Positions 46,593 to 55,586 of a stretch of 64,000 nucleotides of DNA are shown here, one piece after another. How positions within the stretch are numbered: position 1 is the stretch's first letter; each line of letters begins with the position of its first letter. The notes beneath the pieces are model-generated. The model saw only the letters and a program-made list of their open reading frames with translations, made no database searches and was not told where the DNA came from. The stretch is from positions 32,305 through 96,304 of the forward strand of contig CAMXQE010000010.1 in the NCBI GenBank assembly GCA_947246015.1. The letters run 5' to 3'. A program made the translations under genes and the position numbers. Source of the stretch: an uncultured Lachnospiraceae bacterium. GTDB lineage: Bacteria; Bacillota; Clostridia; Lachnospirales; Lachnospiraceae.

Positions 46593-47951
46593 ATGAGACA
46601 AAAGAACGTGAAAGTTGTAATGTGTGCGGTAACGGCAGTCCTTACATTTTCAAGTATTGACATAAGTGCGAATGCGGCGACAAGCGTAGCATCTGTCCTG
46701 CCGTCAGCAGGAGTGGATTATACATTGGCATCCGAAGGAACTTCTTTGAAGAATATCAAAGAAGAGGCGGATACGGAGAAAGTGGATGCCGGACAGAAGG
46801 AAGAGAATACGGACAGCAGTCAGGATGGAAGCGTGTCGGGCAATTCGGCGGCAGATGTTCTGAATGAAGTGATGAGCAGTATGGAGAATGTGGGGGCAGT
46901 ACCGCAGGAAACAGCTGAAAAGAAAGAAGAAATCGTGATTGAGGAAACGAAACAGGTAGATGTTTCCCTGCTGGACGAGAAGATTTTAAGGGACGTCCAG
47001 AAGAGACTGGACCGGAAAGACGAGGAAGAAGGTTTTAAGAGCCTCGTTATCGCGAAAGTAAACGATTATGTAAATGTAAGGAATATGCCCAGCGAGGAAG
47101 GGGAAATCATTGGTAAGCTGTATGATAAATCAGTGGGAACCTTTATTTCCGAAGTGGATGGCTGGTATGAGATTAAATCCGGTTCCGTAACCGGCTATGT
47201 AAAAGGTGAGTACTGCGTAACGGGAGATGATGCAGTAGAATTAGCGAAATCGGTAGGTACGAGGATTGCAACGGTGACGACGACGACTTTGAAGGTTCGT
47301 CAGGAGCCTGGATTGGATAAGAGTGTAATCGGCTGGGTGCCCATAGAGGATCAGCTGATTGTTACGGAAGAGCTGGACGAATGGGTGAGGGTAAACATCG
47401 AAGAGGGTGACGGATATGTGTCCACCGATTATGTTACGTTGTCCACGGAATTTGTTCAGGCAGAATCCAAGGCGGAAGAGGAAGCCAGACTTGCAAAAGA
47501 AGAAGCAGCCAGAAAGGCAGCGCAGGAAGCAGCCAGAAAAGCGGCAGGACGTTCTTCTTCGAACAAAGCTTCCAATCAGGTTATATTCGCTTCCGGAGGA
47601 GGAAGTGAGATGGGACGCGCAGTTGCGGATTATGCACTGCAGTTTGTAGGAAATCCTTATGTGTACGGCGGAACCAGCCTTACCAACGGAGCGGACTGCT
47701 CGGGATTCGTCATGAGCGTATACGCGAACTTCGGTGTCAGCCTTCCTCATTCATCGGCGGCAGACAGAAGCGTAGGCGCGGCAGTCAACGGATTGGAAAA
47801 TGCACAGCCCGGCGACCTGGTATGCTATTCCGGTCATGTGGCTCTGTATATCGGAAACGGACAGATTGTCCATGCTTCCACATCGAGAACGGGTATTATC
47901 GTTTCCAGTGCAACTTACAGGACACCGCTTTCGGTAAGAAGAATTTTCTAA
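46593..47951 (+). CDS. Secreted SH3-domain NlpC/P60 peptidoglycan hydrolase
   Basis: A 452-residue exported protein. Signal peptide about 1-30 (ending near ANAA), a low-complexity acidic linker, two bacterial SH3 domains (about 145-210 and 215-280, for example VNVRNMPSEEGEIIGKLY and LKVRQEPGLDKSVIGWV), an Ala/Lys/Glu helix, and a C-terminal NlpC/P60 domain with Cys in ADCSGFV, His in GHVALYIG and a polar third residue in IVHAST. It should cut stem peptides during growth or division. ATG 46593 follows TGGAGG. Confidence 0.93.
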   Translation: MRQKNVKVVMCAVTAVLTFSSIDISANAATSVASVLPSAGVDYTLASEGTSLKNIKEEADTEKVDAGQKEENTDSSQDGSVSGNSAADVLNEVMSSMENVGAVPQETAEKKEEIVIEETKQVDVSLLDEKILRDVQKRLDRKDEEEGFKSLVIAKVNDYVNVRNMPSEEGEIIGKLYDKSVGTFISEVDGWYEIKSGSVTGYVKGEYCVTGDDAVELAKSVGTRIATVTTTTLKVRQEPGLDKSVIGWVPIEDQLIVTEELDEWVRVNIEEGDGYVSTDYVTLSTEFVQAESKAEEEARLAKEEAARKAAQEAARKAAGRSSSNKASNQVIFASGGGSEMGRAVADYALQFVGNPYVYGGTSLTNGADCSGFVMSVYANFGVSLPHSSAADRSVGAAVNGLENAQPGDLVCYSGHVALYIGNGQIVHASTSRTGIIVSSATYRTPLSVRRIF

Positions 47952-47973
47952 CATATAGATAGCGAAAGAATGG

Positions 47974-48002
47974 GCGGATATCCGAAAGGGTATCCGCTTT
48001 TC
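47974..48002 (+). terminator. Terminator after the NlpC/P60 gene
   Basis: GCGGATATCC pairs with GGGTATCCGC (one G-T pair) around GAAA; TTTT follows. Confidence 0.75.
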
Positions 48003-48028
48003 ATCATTTCATGGGAAAGTCGTTCCAT

Positions 48029-48153
48029 GAAGTCAAAGACCCCGCCGCAAGCAGCGGGCATCAAATTTGAAACGCCCCAAGGAGCGGGGTATTTGACCCT
48101 CGCGGCAGTCGCCAAATGTTGCAGACACTTGGCTCGTTGCTCGCGGAAATAAA
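48029..48153 (+). repeat. 125-bp GC-rich dispersed repeat, copy 2
   Basis: Second copy of 31028-31153, same orientation, with one deleted G in the first hairpin and a few substitutions. Here it lies downstream of a gene instead of in a leader, so it behaves as a mobile or dispersed repeat rather than a fixed regulatory leader. Short open frames through it are rejected. Confidence 0.9.
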
Positions 48154-48299
48154 AGGGATGCGCAGCTTTGTGCGGCGGGGAGGGAGAAAATTGTCAGAAA
48201 GTTTATTTTGACACTGCTGTTTTCCGGCATCCTATGGCTTGTACAAGATTCACAAAGAACGGTTTTTCAAACGGAAATGAGGAAAAAAAGAACAGGAAG

Positions 48300-48370
48300 T
48301 TATCCACAGTTAAAACGGCGGAGAATATGGGATTCTTCATTTATACACGGAATTATCCACAATATCCACA
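48300..48370 (+). other. Cluster of DnaA boxes
   Basis: Two perfect TTATCCACA boxes (48300-48308 and 48353-48361), an adjoining ATATCCACA (48362-48370) and TTATACACG (48341-48349), all in one orientation within 71 bp. The rest of the gap 48154-48585 contains no credible gene; a 102-codon frame at 48208-48516 lacks a ribosome site. Could be a DnaA-binding regulatory or titration site. Confidence 0.6.
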
Positions 48371-48520
48371 GAAATTCCGGTTTGGACAGGCGGGAAAATA
48401 TGGGAGTGATTGGAACAGATGTTTTGGCTTTTTTTACTAAAAATGTTGATTCGGGGGCGGGTTTGGAGACATTTCGGGGCAGTACTAAAGTCTTAAAGCA
48501 GAAACAAATTTCGTAAATTG

Positions 48521-48550
48521 TTGCACAAGCCAGTAAAAATATGGTATAAT
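48521..48550 (+). promoter_or_regulatory. sigma-A promoter of hpf
   Basis: TTGCAC (48521-48526), 18 nt, TATAAT (48545-48550), giving a short leader before hpf. Confidence 0.8.
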
Positions 48551-48585
48551 GCTTGTACAATAATCCAATGAAAGGGATGAGTGAT

Positions 48586-49113
48586 ATGAAGTTTGTTATA
48601 GTAGGCAAGAATATTGATGTTACACAGGGATTGAAGACAGCGGTGGAAGACAAAATCGGCAAATTAGAGAAATATTTTAATCCCGATACAGAAGTCCATG
48701 TGACATTGAGCGTGGAAAAGGAAAGGCAGAAGATAGAAGTGACAATACCGGTGAAGGGGAGTATCATTCGTTCGGAACAGGTCAGCAACGATATGTATGT
48801 TTCTATCGACTTAGTGGAAGAGATTATTGAAAGACAGCTTAAGAAATACAAGAATAAGCTGGTAGACCAGCAGCAGTCCGCTGGTTTCTTCAAACAGGAA
48901 TTTATCGAAAAAGATTATATGGACGAGGAGGAAATCAAGATTATCCGTTCAAAGAAGTTTGACATCAAGCCGATGTATCCGGAAGATGCGTGTATTCAGA
49001 TGGAGCTTCTTGGACACAGCTTCTTTGTATTCTGCAATGCAGAAACCGACCAGGTGAATGTTGTTTATAAGAGAAAAGGCAACACTTACGGACTGATTGA
49101 GCCTGAGGCATAG
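48586..49113 (+). CDS. hpf: Ribosome hibernation promoting factor, long form
   Basis: A 175-residue protein: N-terminal S30AE domain (about 1-100, MKFVIVGKNIDVTQGLKTAV) that binds the 30S decoding site, and a C-terminal dimerisation domain (about 118-175, with RSKKFDIKPMYPEDACIQME and FFVFCNAETDQVNVVYKRKG) that joins two ribosomes into 100S particles. ATG 48586 is chosen for spacing to AAAGGG; ATGs at 48553 and 48577 are less likely. Confidence 0.95.
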   Translation: MKFVIVGKNIDVTQGLKTAVEDKIGKLEKYFNPDTEVHVTLSVEKERQKIEVTIPVKGSIIRSEQVSNDMYVSIDLVEEIIERQLKKYKNKLVDQQQSAGFFKQEFIEKDYMDEEEIKIIRSKKFDIKPMYPEDACIQMELLGHSFFVFCNAETDQVNVVYKRKGNTYGLIEPEA

Positions 49114-49167
49114 GGAAGCATAAGGGAACATAAAGCATAAAAAGAGAATACGAAAAAAATAAGAAAA

Positions 49168-49220
49168 AGTAAAAGGCTGTTGCATGGAGCGGAATCTGCT
49201 TCGTGCAGCGGCTTTTTTTG
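49168..49220 (+). terminator. Terminator after hpf
   Basis: An imperfect stem (AAAAGGCTGTTGCA with TGCAGCGGCTTTT) and seven T at the end. Confidence 0.65.
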
Positions 49221-49316
49221 ACTTTCGCGGAAGGGTCTGCTGCCCGCACAGCGGCTTTTGCTCATATTTTCCACTTTTTTCCATATAATTCTATGAGATG
49301 TTCAGGGCGGTGGGCA

Positions 49317-50024
49317 ATGCGGTATCTGAGAAGAATAAAATGTGCGATATGGATGGAGATGGTTCTTTTTGCATCACTCGGTATTTTGTGGGGAATACAG
49401 ATTGTAAAGGGCGGAGTATCCGGGCGTGCAGAACAGGCAGTTGAAGTGGAGGTATTTGCGGAGAAAGAATTTATCAAATGGGTGGACTTCAATATCTCTT
49501 ATGAAGCGCTCTGCGAGGCATACAAATGGGATGTGGAGTCATGGAAAGAGGCGGCGGAAAGCACGGACTGCGTACATGTAGACTGGATAGAGCTGTTAGC
49601 TTACGTGGGAGCAAGGCACGGGGGAGAGTTTCCCTCAAAAGCAGTACCGGAACTTGCAAAGACGGCGGAGAAACTGATGAAGAAAGAAACTACCATCGGG
49701 GAACTTACGAAAGATATGGAATATTACGCTTATTATCTGGAAGCCTATCGGGCCGTATTGGACGGCTATGTAGGTGAATATGAAATCCAGAAAGCATCGG
49801 AGGACGGAACCGTCAGGTGGCAGAAATGTTATGGGTTAAAGGCATTTTCTCCCGTAGCGAAAGGCTTTGAATACAGCGATTATGATGATTTCGGCGCGTC
49901 CAGAAGCTATGGCTATGCACGTCCGCATTTGGGGCATGATATGATGGGGCAGACGGGTACACCGGGATGCGTAAAAAATAATAGAAAGAAACCGGGATAC
50001 GGCAGGGGATTCATACCGGGATGA
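49317..50024 (+). pseudogene. M23 metallopeptidase gene, N-terminal half (interrupted)
   Basis: The first about 215 codons of a membrane-anchored M23 peptidase. After a hydrophobic anchor (about residues 12-32) comes a helical domain and the start of the catalytic domain, ending SYGYARPHLGHDMMGQTGTP, which holds the HxxxD zinc motif. Beyond codon TP (49962) the frame reads unrelated residues and stops at 50022. The missing part resumes at 53880 in the same codon phase. As it stands the product lacks the HxH motif and should be inactive. Start at 49317 or 49293; the first is nearer a GGGCGGTGGG site. Confidence 0.9.
49961..50022 (+). repeat. Three ACCGGGAT direct repeats at the left end
   Basis: ACCGGGAT occurs at 49961-49968, 49991-49998 and 50015-50022, immediately inside the left boundary. 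They could be recombinase or directionality-factor binding sites. Confidence 0.5.
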
Positions 50025-50028
50025 AAGC

Positions 50029-50256
50029 ATGCATAAGAATGTACAAAAAGCGATTTCTGATGGCATGGAAAAAACAGGTGACTATAGTAAAGAAGATAAT
50101 GTGCTGAAAAAAGCAGACAGTGAAACAGGATTTACAATCAGGCTGCATTTCGCCGGAGATAATGCGGATAACAGCATAATGGAAGAAATACAAAAGCTCC
50201 TGACCGAAACATACATAAAAAATCTAACGCTCCAGAGCATAAATACCGCAGATTAA
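50029..50256 (+). CDS. Small element-encoded protein
   Basis: A 75-residue protein with a charged N terminus and a C-terminal part (GFTIRLHFAGDNADNSIMEE) that recalls the small TnpW-like proteins found next to serine recombinases in Clostridial elements. It lies between the left end and the recombinase gene, where excision factors are often found. The ribosome site is weak (GGGATGAAAG). Family assignment is tentative. Confidence 0.55.
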   Translation: MHKNVQKAISDGMEKTGDYSKEDNVLKKADSETGFTIRLHFAGDNADNSIMEEIQKLLTETYIKNLTLQSINTAD

Positions 50257-50277
50257 GGGAATGGCAGGAGGATTGAT

Positions 50278-51981
50278 ATGGAAAGTGAACGGGTGAAAAA
50301 AAGGGTAGGATGTTTATACAGAGTAAGTACAAAGAAGCAGGTAAATATCGAAGATGATATTCCGATGCAGAGAAATGCCTGTATAGAATATATTAAAAAG
50401 AAAGAAGACTGGGAATTAACAAAGGAATACATTGAGCCGGGGGTTTCCGGCTATCATAAAGGACTGAATGACCGGAAGGTTCTGCAGGAGGTCATTAAGG
50501 ATGTCGGAGAGAAAGAAATAGATGTCCTTTTAGTGTTTATGTTTGACCGTATCGGCAGGAAAGATAATGAAACGCCGTTTCTTTTAAAACGTATTGTGGA
50601 ATGTGGCGTAGAAGTCTGGAGCGTTTGCGAGGGACAGCAGACCTTTGAAAATTCATCTGATAATCTGATGAATATCATAAGGTTCTGGGGGGCGAGCACT
50701 GAAAGCAGGAAAACGGCCGCAAGAGTAGACAGCGGCAGGAACTATGCCACCAAAATGGGAAGGTTTACAGGCGGTATCGTCCCATATGGTTATCAGTTAG
50801 TCCCGACAGGAAAATTGGACCGGAAGAACCGGATGATAAATGAACTCAAAAAGGAAGCATTTGAAAGCAGGGTCGTGCAGGATATTTATTCCAAGCTGAT
50901 AGATGAAAATATGAGTCTGAGCGGCATAACCGCATATCTGAATGAAGACAGGCAGTTAAAGACCCGTAAAGGAAATAAATGGAATACCTCTACCGTACGG
51001 AATATTTTAAAAAATCCATTGTATAAAGGATATATGTCATATGGGAAAACCAGGATGAAAGAGGTCGAAAGACCGAAAAGCAATGAGATTACAAAAGAAG
51101 CGTTTTTGGATGTGAAGAAAAGACAAAGGAGTGTTCCGGCAGAACAGTGGATTTTAGCCAGGGAAGCCAATCCTGATTATGTAATAGTCAGCGGGGAACG
51201 CTGGCAGCTGGCGCAGGAGATACTTGCAAGGCGGTATAAAAGGTATACGGATGCTGTGCGCCCGATGGAAGACAGGACATGGAAAAGTCCGTTATTATTA
51301 GTCGGGCTGCTGGAGTGTGGATACTGCCATGGAAAAATATCTCCGGCAGTATCTTCTCAAAAAATACGGAAAGCGGATGGTTCTGTCTCAAGAAGCCATA
51401 CCGACTTTTATAAATGTAATACGAGAGGGAGAGATAAAAAACTTTGTCCTGCCAGGTCTTATATCAGCAGATTCAGGCTGGAAAAAGCAGTTTTAGAAGA
51501 AGTGAATCATTTTCTTGGCCGGATAGGACAGATTGATTGTTCTGATGCGGTCATGCATAATAAAATGATAAGAATGAGAGAAGCAGAGGCAGAGCAGGAA
51601 CAGCTTATTTCCCTGAAAAAAGAATATAAGAAAGCACAAGAGAACGTCGGGAAGTTTAAACAGGAAATATATAAGGCGATTATCGGAGAGAGCGACTTTG
51701 ACAGCAGGTATATCAATGAATGTTTGAAAAATGCAGAAGACAAAGCGCTGGAAATAAAGAAAGAGATGGAAATATTGGAGAAAAGCATTCAGGTAAAACA
51801 GCATTCCATGGATGAATCCTTAAAAAACACGGAAATGATACCGGTCTGGCAGAAAGTATTTGAGGAGGCTCCGTTAAATATTAAGAAAAAAGTGCTTTCA
51901 ATCCTCATTGAGAATATCGTACTGACAGAAAATGAGATGGATATTTATTTTAAGACAGATATGGACAGCTTTTTTAAATAA
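50278..51981 (+). CDS. Large serine recombinase
   Basis: A 567-residue site-specific recombinase. The N-terminal resolvase domain (about 10-150) has the nucleophile Ser17 in CLYRVSTKKQ and the Arg-rich DRIGRKDNE segment; the recombinase domain follows (GRFTGGIVPYGYQL, then STVRNILKNPLYKGYMSYGK); the zinc ribbon uses Cys347, Cys350, Cys380 and Cys390; a coiled coil spans about 430-515. This is the full large-serine-integrase set. AGGAGG precedes the ATG. It should mediate integration and, with a helper, excision of the element. Confidence 0.95.
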   Translation: MESERVKKRVGCLYRVSTKKQVNIEDDIPMQRNACIEYIKKKEDWELTKEYIEPGVSGYHKGLNDRKVLQEVIKDVGEKEIDVLLVFMFDRIGRKDNETPFLLKRIVECGVEVWSVCEGQQTFENSSDNLMNIIRFWGASTESRKTAARVDSGRNYATKMGRFTGGIVPYGYQLVPTGKLDRKNRMINELKKEAFESRVVQDIYSKLIDENMSLSGITAYLNEDRQLKTRKGNKWNTSTVRNILKNPLYKGYMSYGKTRMKEVERPKSNEITKEAFLDVKKRQRSVPAEQWILAREANPDYVIVSGERWQLAQEILARRYKRYTDAVRPMEDRTWKSPLLLVGLLECGYCHGKISPAVSSQKIRKADGSVSRSHTDFYKCNTRGRDKKLCPARSYISRFRLEKAVLEEVNHFLGRIGQIDCSDAVMHNKMIRMREAEAEQEQLISLKKEYKKAQENVGKFKQEIYKAIIGESDFDSRYINECLKNAEDKALEIKKEMEILEKSIQVKQHSMDESLKNTEMIPVWQKVFEEAPLNIKKKVLSILIENIVLTENEMDIYFKTDMDSFFK

Positions 51982-51985
51982 GTTA

Positions 51986-52014
51986 TTGAAAACAGACCAT
52001 GATTCGGCTATACT
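51986..52014 (+). promoter_or_regulatory. Promoter of the element chemoreceptor gene
   Basis: TTGAAA (51986-51991), 17 nt, TATACT (52009-52014), directly after the recombinase stop codon. Confidence 0.78.
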
Positions 52015-52071
52015 TTTTATAACATGTTTTTTTGGCGCAGGTACAATGGTTGTTTGAGAGGAGAGGGATTA

Positions 52072-53766
52072 ATGGAGGGTAAAAAGAACGGGATATCAGA
52101 AAAAAAGAGTCAGGCTGTGCAGTTAAAGAGACTGGTGCATCAGGCGCTGCTCTCAGTGGTAATAGGAGCTGTGCTGTTGCTGGGATTCATCTTATTTAAC
52201 ATAGGAATGTCAAAAATACACAGCGCACAGCTCAACACGACCGTAGCGCTGAATCAGTACCGGATTGCGTCCAAGACGCTGACCTATAATATACAGTCCT
52301 ATGCCGTCACGGGAGAAGAAAAATATTATGATGGTTACATGAGGGAACTGAATGAGGACAAAAACAGGGAACAGGCGCTTGAAGATTTAAAGGACTGTGA
52401 CCTTAAGGAAGATGAATGGACAAGCTTAAATCAGATTGCATCCATGTCTGAGCAGCTGGTTCCGCTGGAGAAAGAAGCCATCGCATATGTGCAGGCAGGC
52501 GATTTGGCGGCGGCACAGGCATGTGTGTTCAGTACAGAGTATGGAGAGTCGGTGGACCGGATTAATCAGCAGACGGACGAGACCATTCTTGCCGTTCTGC
52601 TCAGGAAGGACGACAGACAGACGGGACTGAAAACGCTGCAGTACACGTTCGAGATTCTGTTTGCGTTATCTTTCCTGTATGTTGTGATAGAGCTTATCAG
52701 AACGATAAAATTTTCGGAAAAGGAACTTTTAGAGCCCATCCTGAAGGTGTCGGACCAGATGGCAGTACTTGCCGGCGGTGAATTCCATGTGGCGCTTGAC
52801 ATGGAGGAAGACGAGAGCGAAGTCGGAAAGATGGTTGCGGCAATCGCTTTTATGAAGAAAAATCTGCTTGGCATGATAAAAGAGATTACCCAGACGCTTG
52901 AAAAGATGGGGAATGGAAATTACCAGATTGAGATTAAGCAGGAATATGTGGGTGAATTCATAACAATCAAAGATTCTTTTATACAGATTGGCGAGAAGAT
53001 GCGGGAAACCATCAGAACCATCCGCGACGTTTCGGTACAGATTGACAGCGGTTCGGAGCAGTTAGCGTATGCTGCCCAGGATTTGGCTGAAAACTGTACG
53101 CTGCAGGCAATCAAGGTATCGGAACTGATGGGTGCATTTGATGCCATGACAAAGAGTATGGAAGAAAACGCGCATGAGGCGGAAGAATCTGCAAGAATGG
53201 CTTCGACAGCGGGAGCAACACTGGAAAAGGGTAATGAGAAACTGCAGGAATTGAAAGCTGCAATCCAGGAAATCGGCAGGTGTGCAGAACAGATTGGCAC
53301 AATCATAGAAGCGATAGAGGATATTGCATCCCAGACGAACCTTTTAGCCCTGAATGCGGCGATTGAAGCGGCAAGAGCGGGTGAGGCCGGAAAGGGGTTT
53401 GCTGTCGTAGCGGAGCAGGTGAAAAATCTGGCGAGTGAATCGGCGCAGGCAGCCGGCAGGACAACAGAGCTGATAGAGACGACTGTTTCGGTCATGGAAA
53501 AGAGCATCGTAATCGCGGAGGAAACGGAACGCAATATGAACGAGGTAATGACCGATGCAAAAGAAGCGACGGAAAAAATGGGACAGATAGAGCAGATACT
53601 GAAGAAAGACACCATGCGTATGCAGGAACTGAACGAAAATGTATCGCAGGTTTCTGCTGCTGTCGATAATAACTCGGCAACGTCGGAGGAGACAGCCGCT
53701 GTCAGTACGGAACAGAAGTCACAGGTGGAAACGATGGTGGAATTCATGGATAAATTCGAGATATAA
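52072..53766 (+). CDS. Methyl-accepting chemotaxis protein
   Basis: A 564-residue chemoreceptor. Helix 1 spans the membrane at about 23-45, an outer four-helix-bundle-like sensor follows, the second membrane helix is at about 193-212, then a HAMP region and a long cytoplasmic coiled coil. The signalling tip lies at about 415-445 ([20 protein letters not shown]), the contact site for CheA and CheW. Methylation-type Glu/Gln pairs flank it. It has its own promoter and terminator inside the recombinase element; no che genes are nearby. Confidence 0.95.
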   Translation: MEGKKNGISEKKSQAVQLKRLVHQALLSVVIGAVLLLGFILFNIGMSKIHSAQLNTTVALNQYRIASKTLTYNIQSYAVTGEEKYYDGYMRELNEDKNREQALEDLKDCDLKEDEWTSLNQIASMSEQLVPLEKEAIAYVQAGDLAAAQACVFSTEYGESVDRINQQTDETILAVLLRKDDRQTGLKTLQYTFEILFALSFLYVVIELIRTIKFSEKELLEPILKVSDQMAVLAGGEFHVALDMEEDESEVGKMVAAIAFMKKNLLGMIKEITQTLEKMGNGNYQIEIKQEYVGEFITIKDSFIQIGEKMRETIRTIRDVSVQIDSGSEQLAYAAQDLAENCTLQAIKVSELMGAFDAMTKSMEENAHEAEESARMASTAGATLEKGNEKLQELKAAIQEIGRCAEQIGTIIEAIEDIASQTNLLALNAAIEAARAGEAGKGFAVVAEQVKNLASESAQAAGRTTELIETTVSVMEKSIVIAEETERNMNEVMTDAKEATEKMGQIEQILKKDTMRMQELNENVSQVSAAVDNNSATSEETAAVSTEQKSQVETMVEFMDKFEI

Positions 53767-53806
53767 AAGAATGGCATATGGTTTCGTTTTTGACGGACGA
53801 AGGGCA

Positions 53807-53849
53807 AAAACCGCTGCATTTCCTGCGTAAGCAGGGATGCAGCGGTTTT
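53807..53849 (+). terminator. Terminator of the chemoreceptor gene
   Basis: AAAACCGCTGCAT (53807-53819) pairs with ATGCAGCGGTTTT (53837-53849), extended by CCTGC/GCAGG around GTAA. It lies 26 nt inside the right end of the element. Confidence 0.85.
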
Positions 53850-53876
53850 GATATATGGTTTTATAAGCAGTTTGGC

Positions 53877-54335
53877 ACACCAATCATAGCCATTGAGTCC
53901 GGCTATGTGGAAGCCATCGGCTGGAACCAATACGGGGGCTGGCGTCTGGGCATCCGCAGCTTTGACGGAAAACGTTATTATTATTATGCGCATTTGAGGC
54001 AGAATTTCCCTTACTGCAAGGAGCTGGAGGAAGGAAGCATTGTAACGGCGGGGCAGGTTATCGGTTATATGGGGCATACCGGTTACAGTACGAAGGAAAA
54101 TGTGAATAATATTGATGTAACCCATCTGCATTGGGGATTGCAGCTTATTTTTGATGAGTCCCAGAAAGAGGGAAATAACGAAATATGGATAGACTGTTAC
54201 AGCCTGACGCGTTTCCTCTATAAAAACCGCTCAGAAACGGTAAAAAATGAGGAAACAAAAGAATGGCGCCGTGTATACGAGATGAGAGACCCGGCTGTAG
54301 AAGCTTATGAGAAGCAGCATCCGAATAAGGGCTGA
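53877..54335 (+). pseudogene. M23 metallopeptidase gene, C-terminal half (interrupted)
   Basis: About 151 codons that continue the half ending at 49963: GTPIIAIESGYVEAIGWNQY, GKRYYYYAHLRQNFPY, GQVIGYMGHTGYST and the HxH zinc motif in VTHLHWGLQL. It has no start codon or ribosome site of its own; the frame merely runs back into the element. Joined at ACACC to the left half it would give about 366 residues, a normal length for a membrane-anchored M23 enzyme. Confidence 0.9.
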
Positions 54336-54417
54336 TGTCCCCTTTCTGTTTTGGGAAAGTGACCGTTTTAGGGAAATTATACATAATTCATTTCCTGTAA
54401 TTGTGAAAAAGACCTAA

Positions 54418-54461
54418 TTGAGAAATTTCTCAAAAAATGCTATGATTAAGCAAACGGTTGC
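54418..54461 (+). promoter_or_regulatory. Promoter and operator of the LacI regulator gene
   Basis: TTGAGA (54418-54423), 17 nt, TATGAT (54441-54446), then the operator-like GCAAACGGTTGC (54450-54461). The same pattern occurs before the binding-protein gene, so the regulator probably represses itself. A GAGAAATTTCTC palindrome (54420-54431) overlaps the -35. Confidence 0.75.
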
Positions 54462-54543
54462 GCGTAGCGGACAGAAATTTCCCTGCTATGTTTGGGCGCT
54501 GGAAGGGTGGTTACGGAACTGGAATGGAGAAGGGACTGATAAA

Positions 54544-55530
54544 ATGAAAACGATTCATGATGTGGCAAAGGAGCTGGGAGTATCGGCTAGCACAGTTTCC
54601 AGAGCGATATCGGGAAAGGGGAGAATAGGAAAGACAACAAGGGACAGAATATTAAGGTACATTGAAGAAAGCGGTTATTATCCCAATGCCGTTGCGCAGA
54701 GTCTTGCGCAGGCAAAGACGAACAATATTGCAGTCATACTGCCAAAGGTTCATACACTGGCGGACATTCCCTTTTTCCATACCTGTATCTATGCAATAGA
54801 GGAAGTGGCACAGGCGAATGATTATGACATTCTGGTGGTAGTTACGCAGGGCAGGGATACAAGACCGCTGGAACGGCTGATTTTAAACCGTAAGGTGGAC
54901 GGCATGATTTTGACAAGCACGTTTGAGAATGACTGTTTTGTTCCGCTTTTGAAAGAGAATCAGATTCCTTTTGTTACCATCGGGGCAGTTCCGGACGAAG
55001 ATGTGGTCCAGATAGATAATGACAATGCCGGAGCATGTGCGGAGCTGACAGGTGTCCTTCTGTCCAAAAAGATAAAACACATTGCTTATCTGGGCGGCAA
55101 TATGGAACAGATGGTCAATAAGAACAGGTATCAGGGGTTTTGCGAAGCATACAGGCAGTGCGGAAGGGAATTGGAAGAGGATATTATATACAAGGTTCTG
55201 GACAGTAAAGTAATGATTGAAAAGGCGCTGGATGAACTTCTGGAAAAGAAAGCGGACTGTATTCTCTGCCAGGATGATTTTATCTGCAATGAGGTGGTGC
55301 ATATGCTGGCGGACAAGCAGGTCAGAATACCGGAAGATATCAAAATTGCATCCTGCCATTACAGCAGGATTCTGGAAAATTATCCGGTCATGATTACGTC
55401 GCTGAAATTCGATATTGAGGAGCTGGCAGGCACGGCATGTAGTGTATTGTTCGATATGATAGACGGGAAAGAGGTTCCGGGGAAAACAGTGCTGGATTAT
55501 GAAATCATCCTGAAAGAATCTACGAAATGA
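54544..55530 (+). CDS. ganR: LacI-family transcriptional regulator of the galactan operon
   Basis: A 328-residue repressor. The N-terminal helix-turn-helix reads TIHDVAKELGVSASTVSRAI, with the hinge helix after NAVAQSLAQAKT; residues about 60-328 are a periplasmic-binding-protein-like sensor (DGMILTSTFEN, HIAYLGGNMEQMVNKNRYQG, CILCQDDFICNEV). ATG 54544 is canonical for LacI proteins; the frame to 54418 is leader. Symbol by analogy with the B. subtilis gan locus; the inducer is presumably a galacto-oligosaccharide. Confidence 0.88.
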   Translation: MKTIHDVAKELGVSASTVSRAISGKGRIGKTTRDRILRYIEESGYYPNAVAQSLAQAKTNNIAVILPKVHTLADIPFFHTCIYAIEEVAQANDYDILVVVTQGRDTRPLERLILNRKVDGMILTSTFENDCFVPLLKENQIPFVTIGAVPDEDVVQIDNDNAGACAELTGVLLSKKIKHIAYLGGNMEQMVNKNRYQGFCEAYRQCGRELEEDIIYKVLDSKVMIEKALDELLEKKADCILCQDDFICNEVVHMLADKQVRIPEDIKIASCHYSRILENYPVMITSLKFDIEELAGTACSVLFDMIDGKEVPGKTVLDYEIILKESTK

Positions 55531-55586
55531 TATCAATTGTGAAAAATTAACAAAAATAATTTTCAAATGTCGGCACATTTTATAAG

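Larger units (their letters stand above)
49959..53880 (+). mobile_element. 3.9-kb serine-recombinase element inserted in an M23 gene
   Basis: Bounded by GG-T-ACACC (49957-49963) on the left and GG-C-ACACC (53875-53881) on the right, both inside matching Gly-Thr-Pro codons of the peptidase. Contents in order: small protein, large serine recombinase, chemoreceptor, strong terminator. A short identical core with no terminal inverted repeats and no longer target duplication is what serine integrases leave. Removing the segment fuses the halves in frame. Exact crossover within ACACC cannot be fixed from one sequence. Confidence 0.88.

Noticed and set aside
47970..48152. 60-codon frame through the dispersed repeat
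   Set aside because: It arises from the 125-bp repeat, which is present elsewhere without the same start; no ribosome site.
48208..48516. 102-codon frame before hpf
   Set aside because: TTG start without ribosome site; overlaps the DnaA boxes and lacks recognisable sequence.
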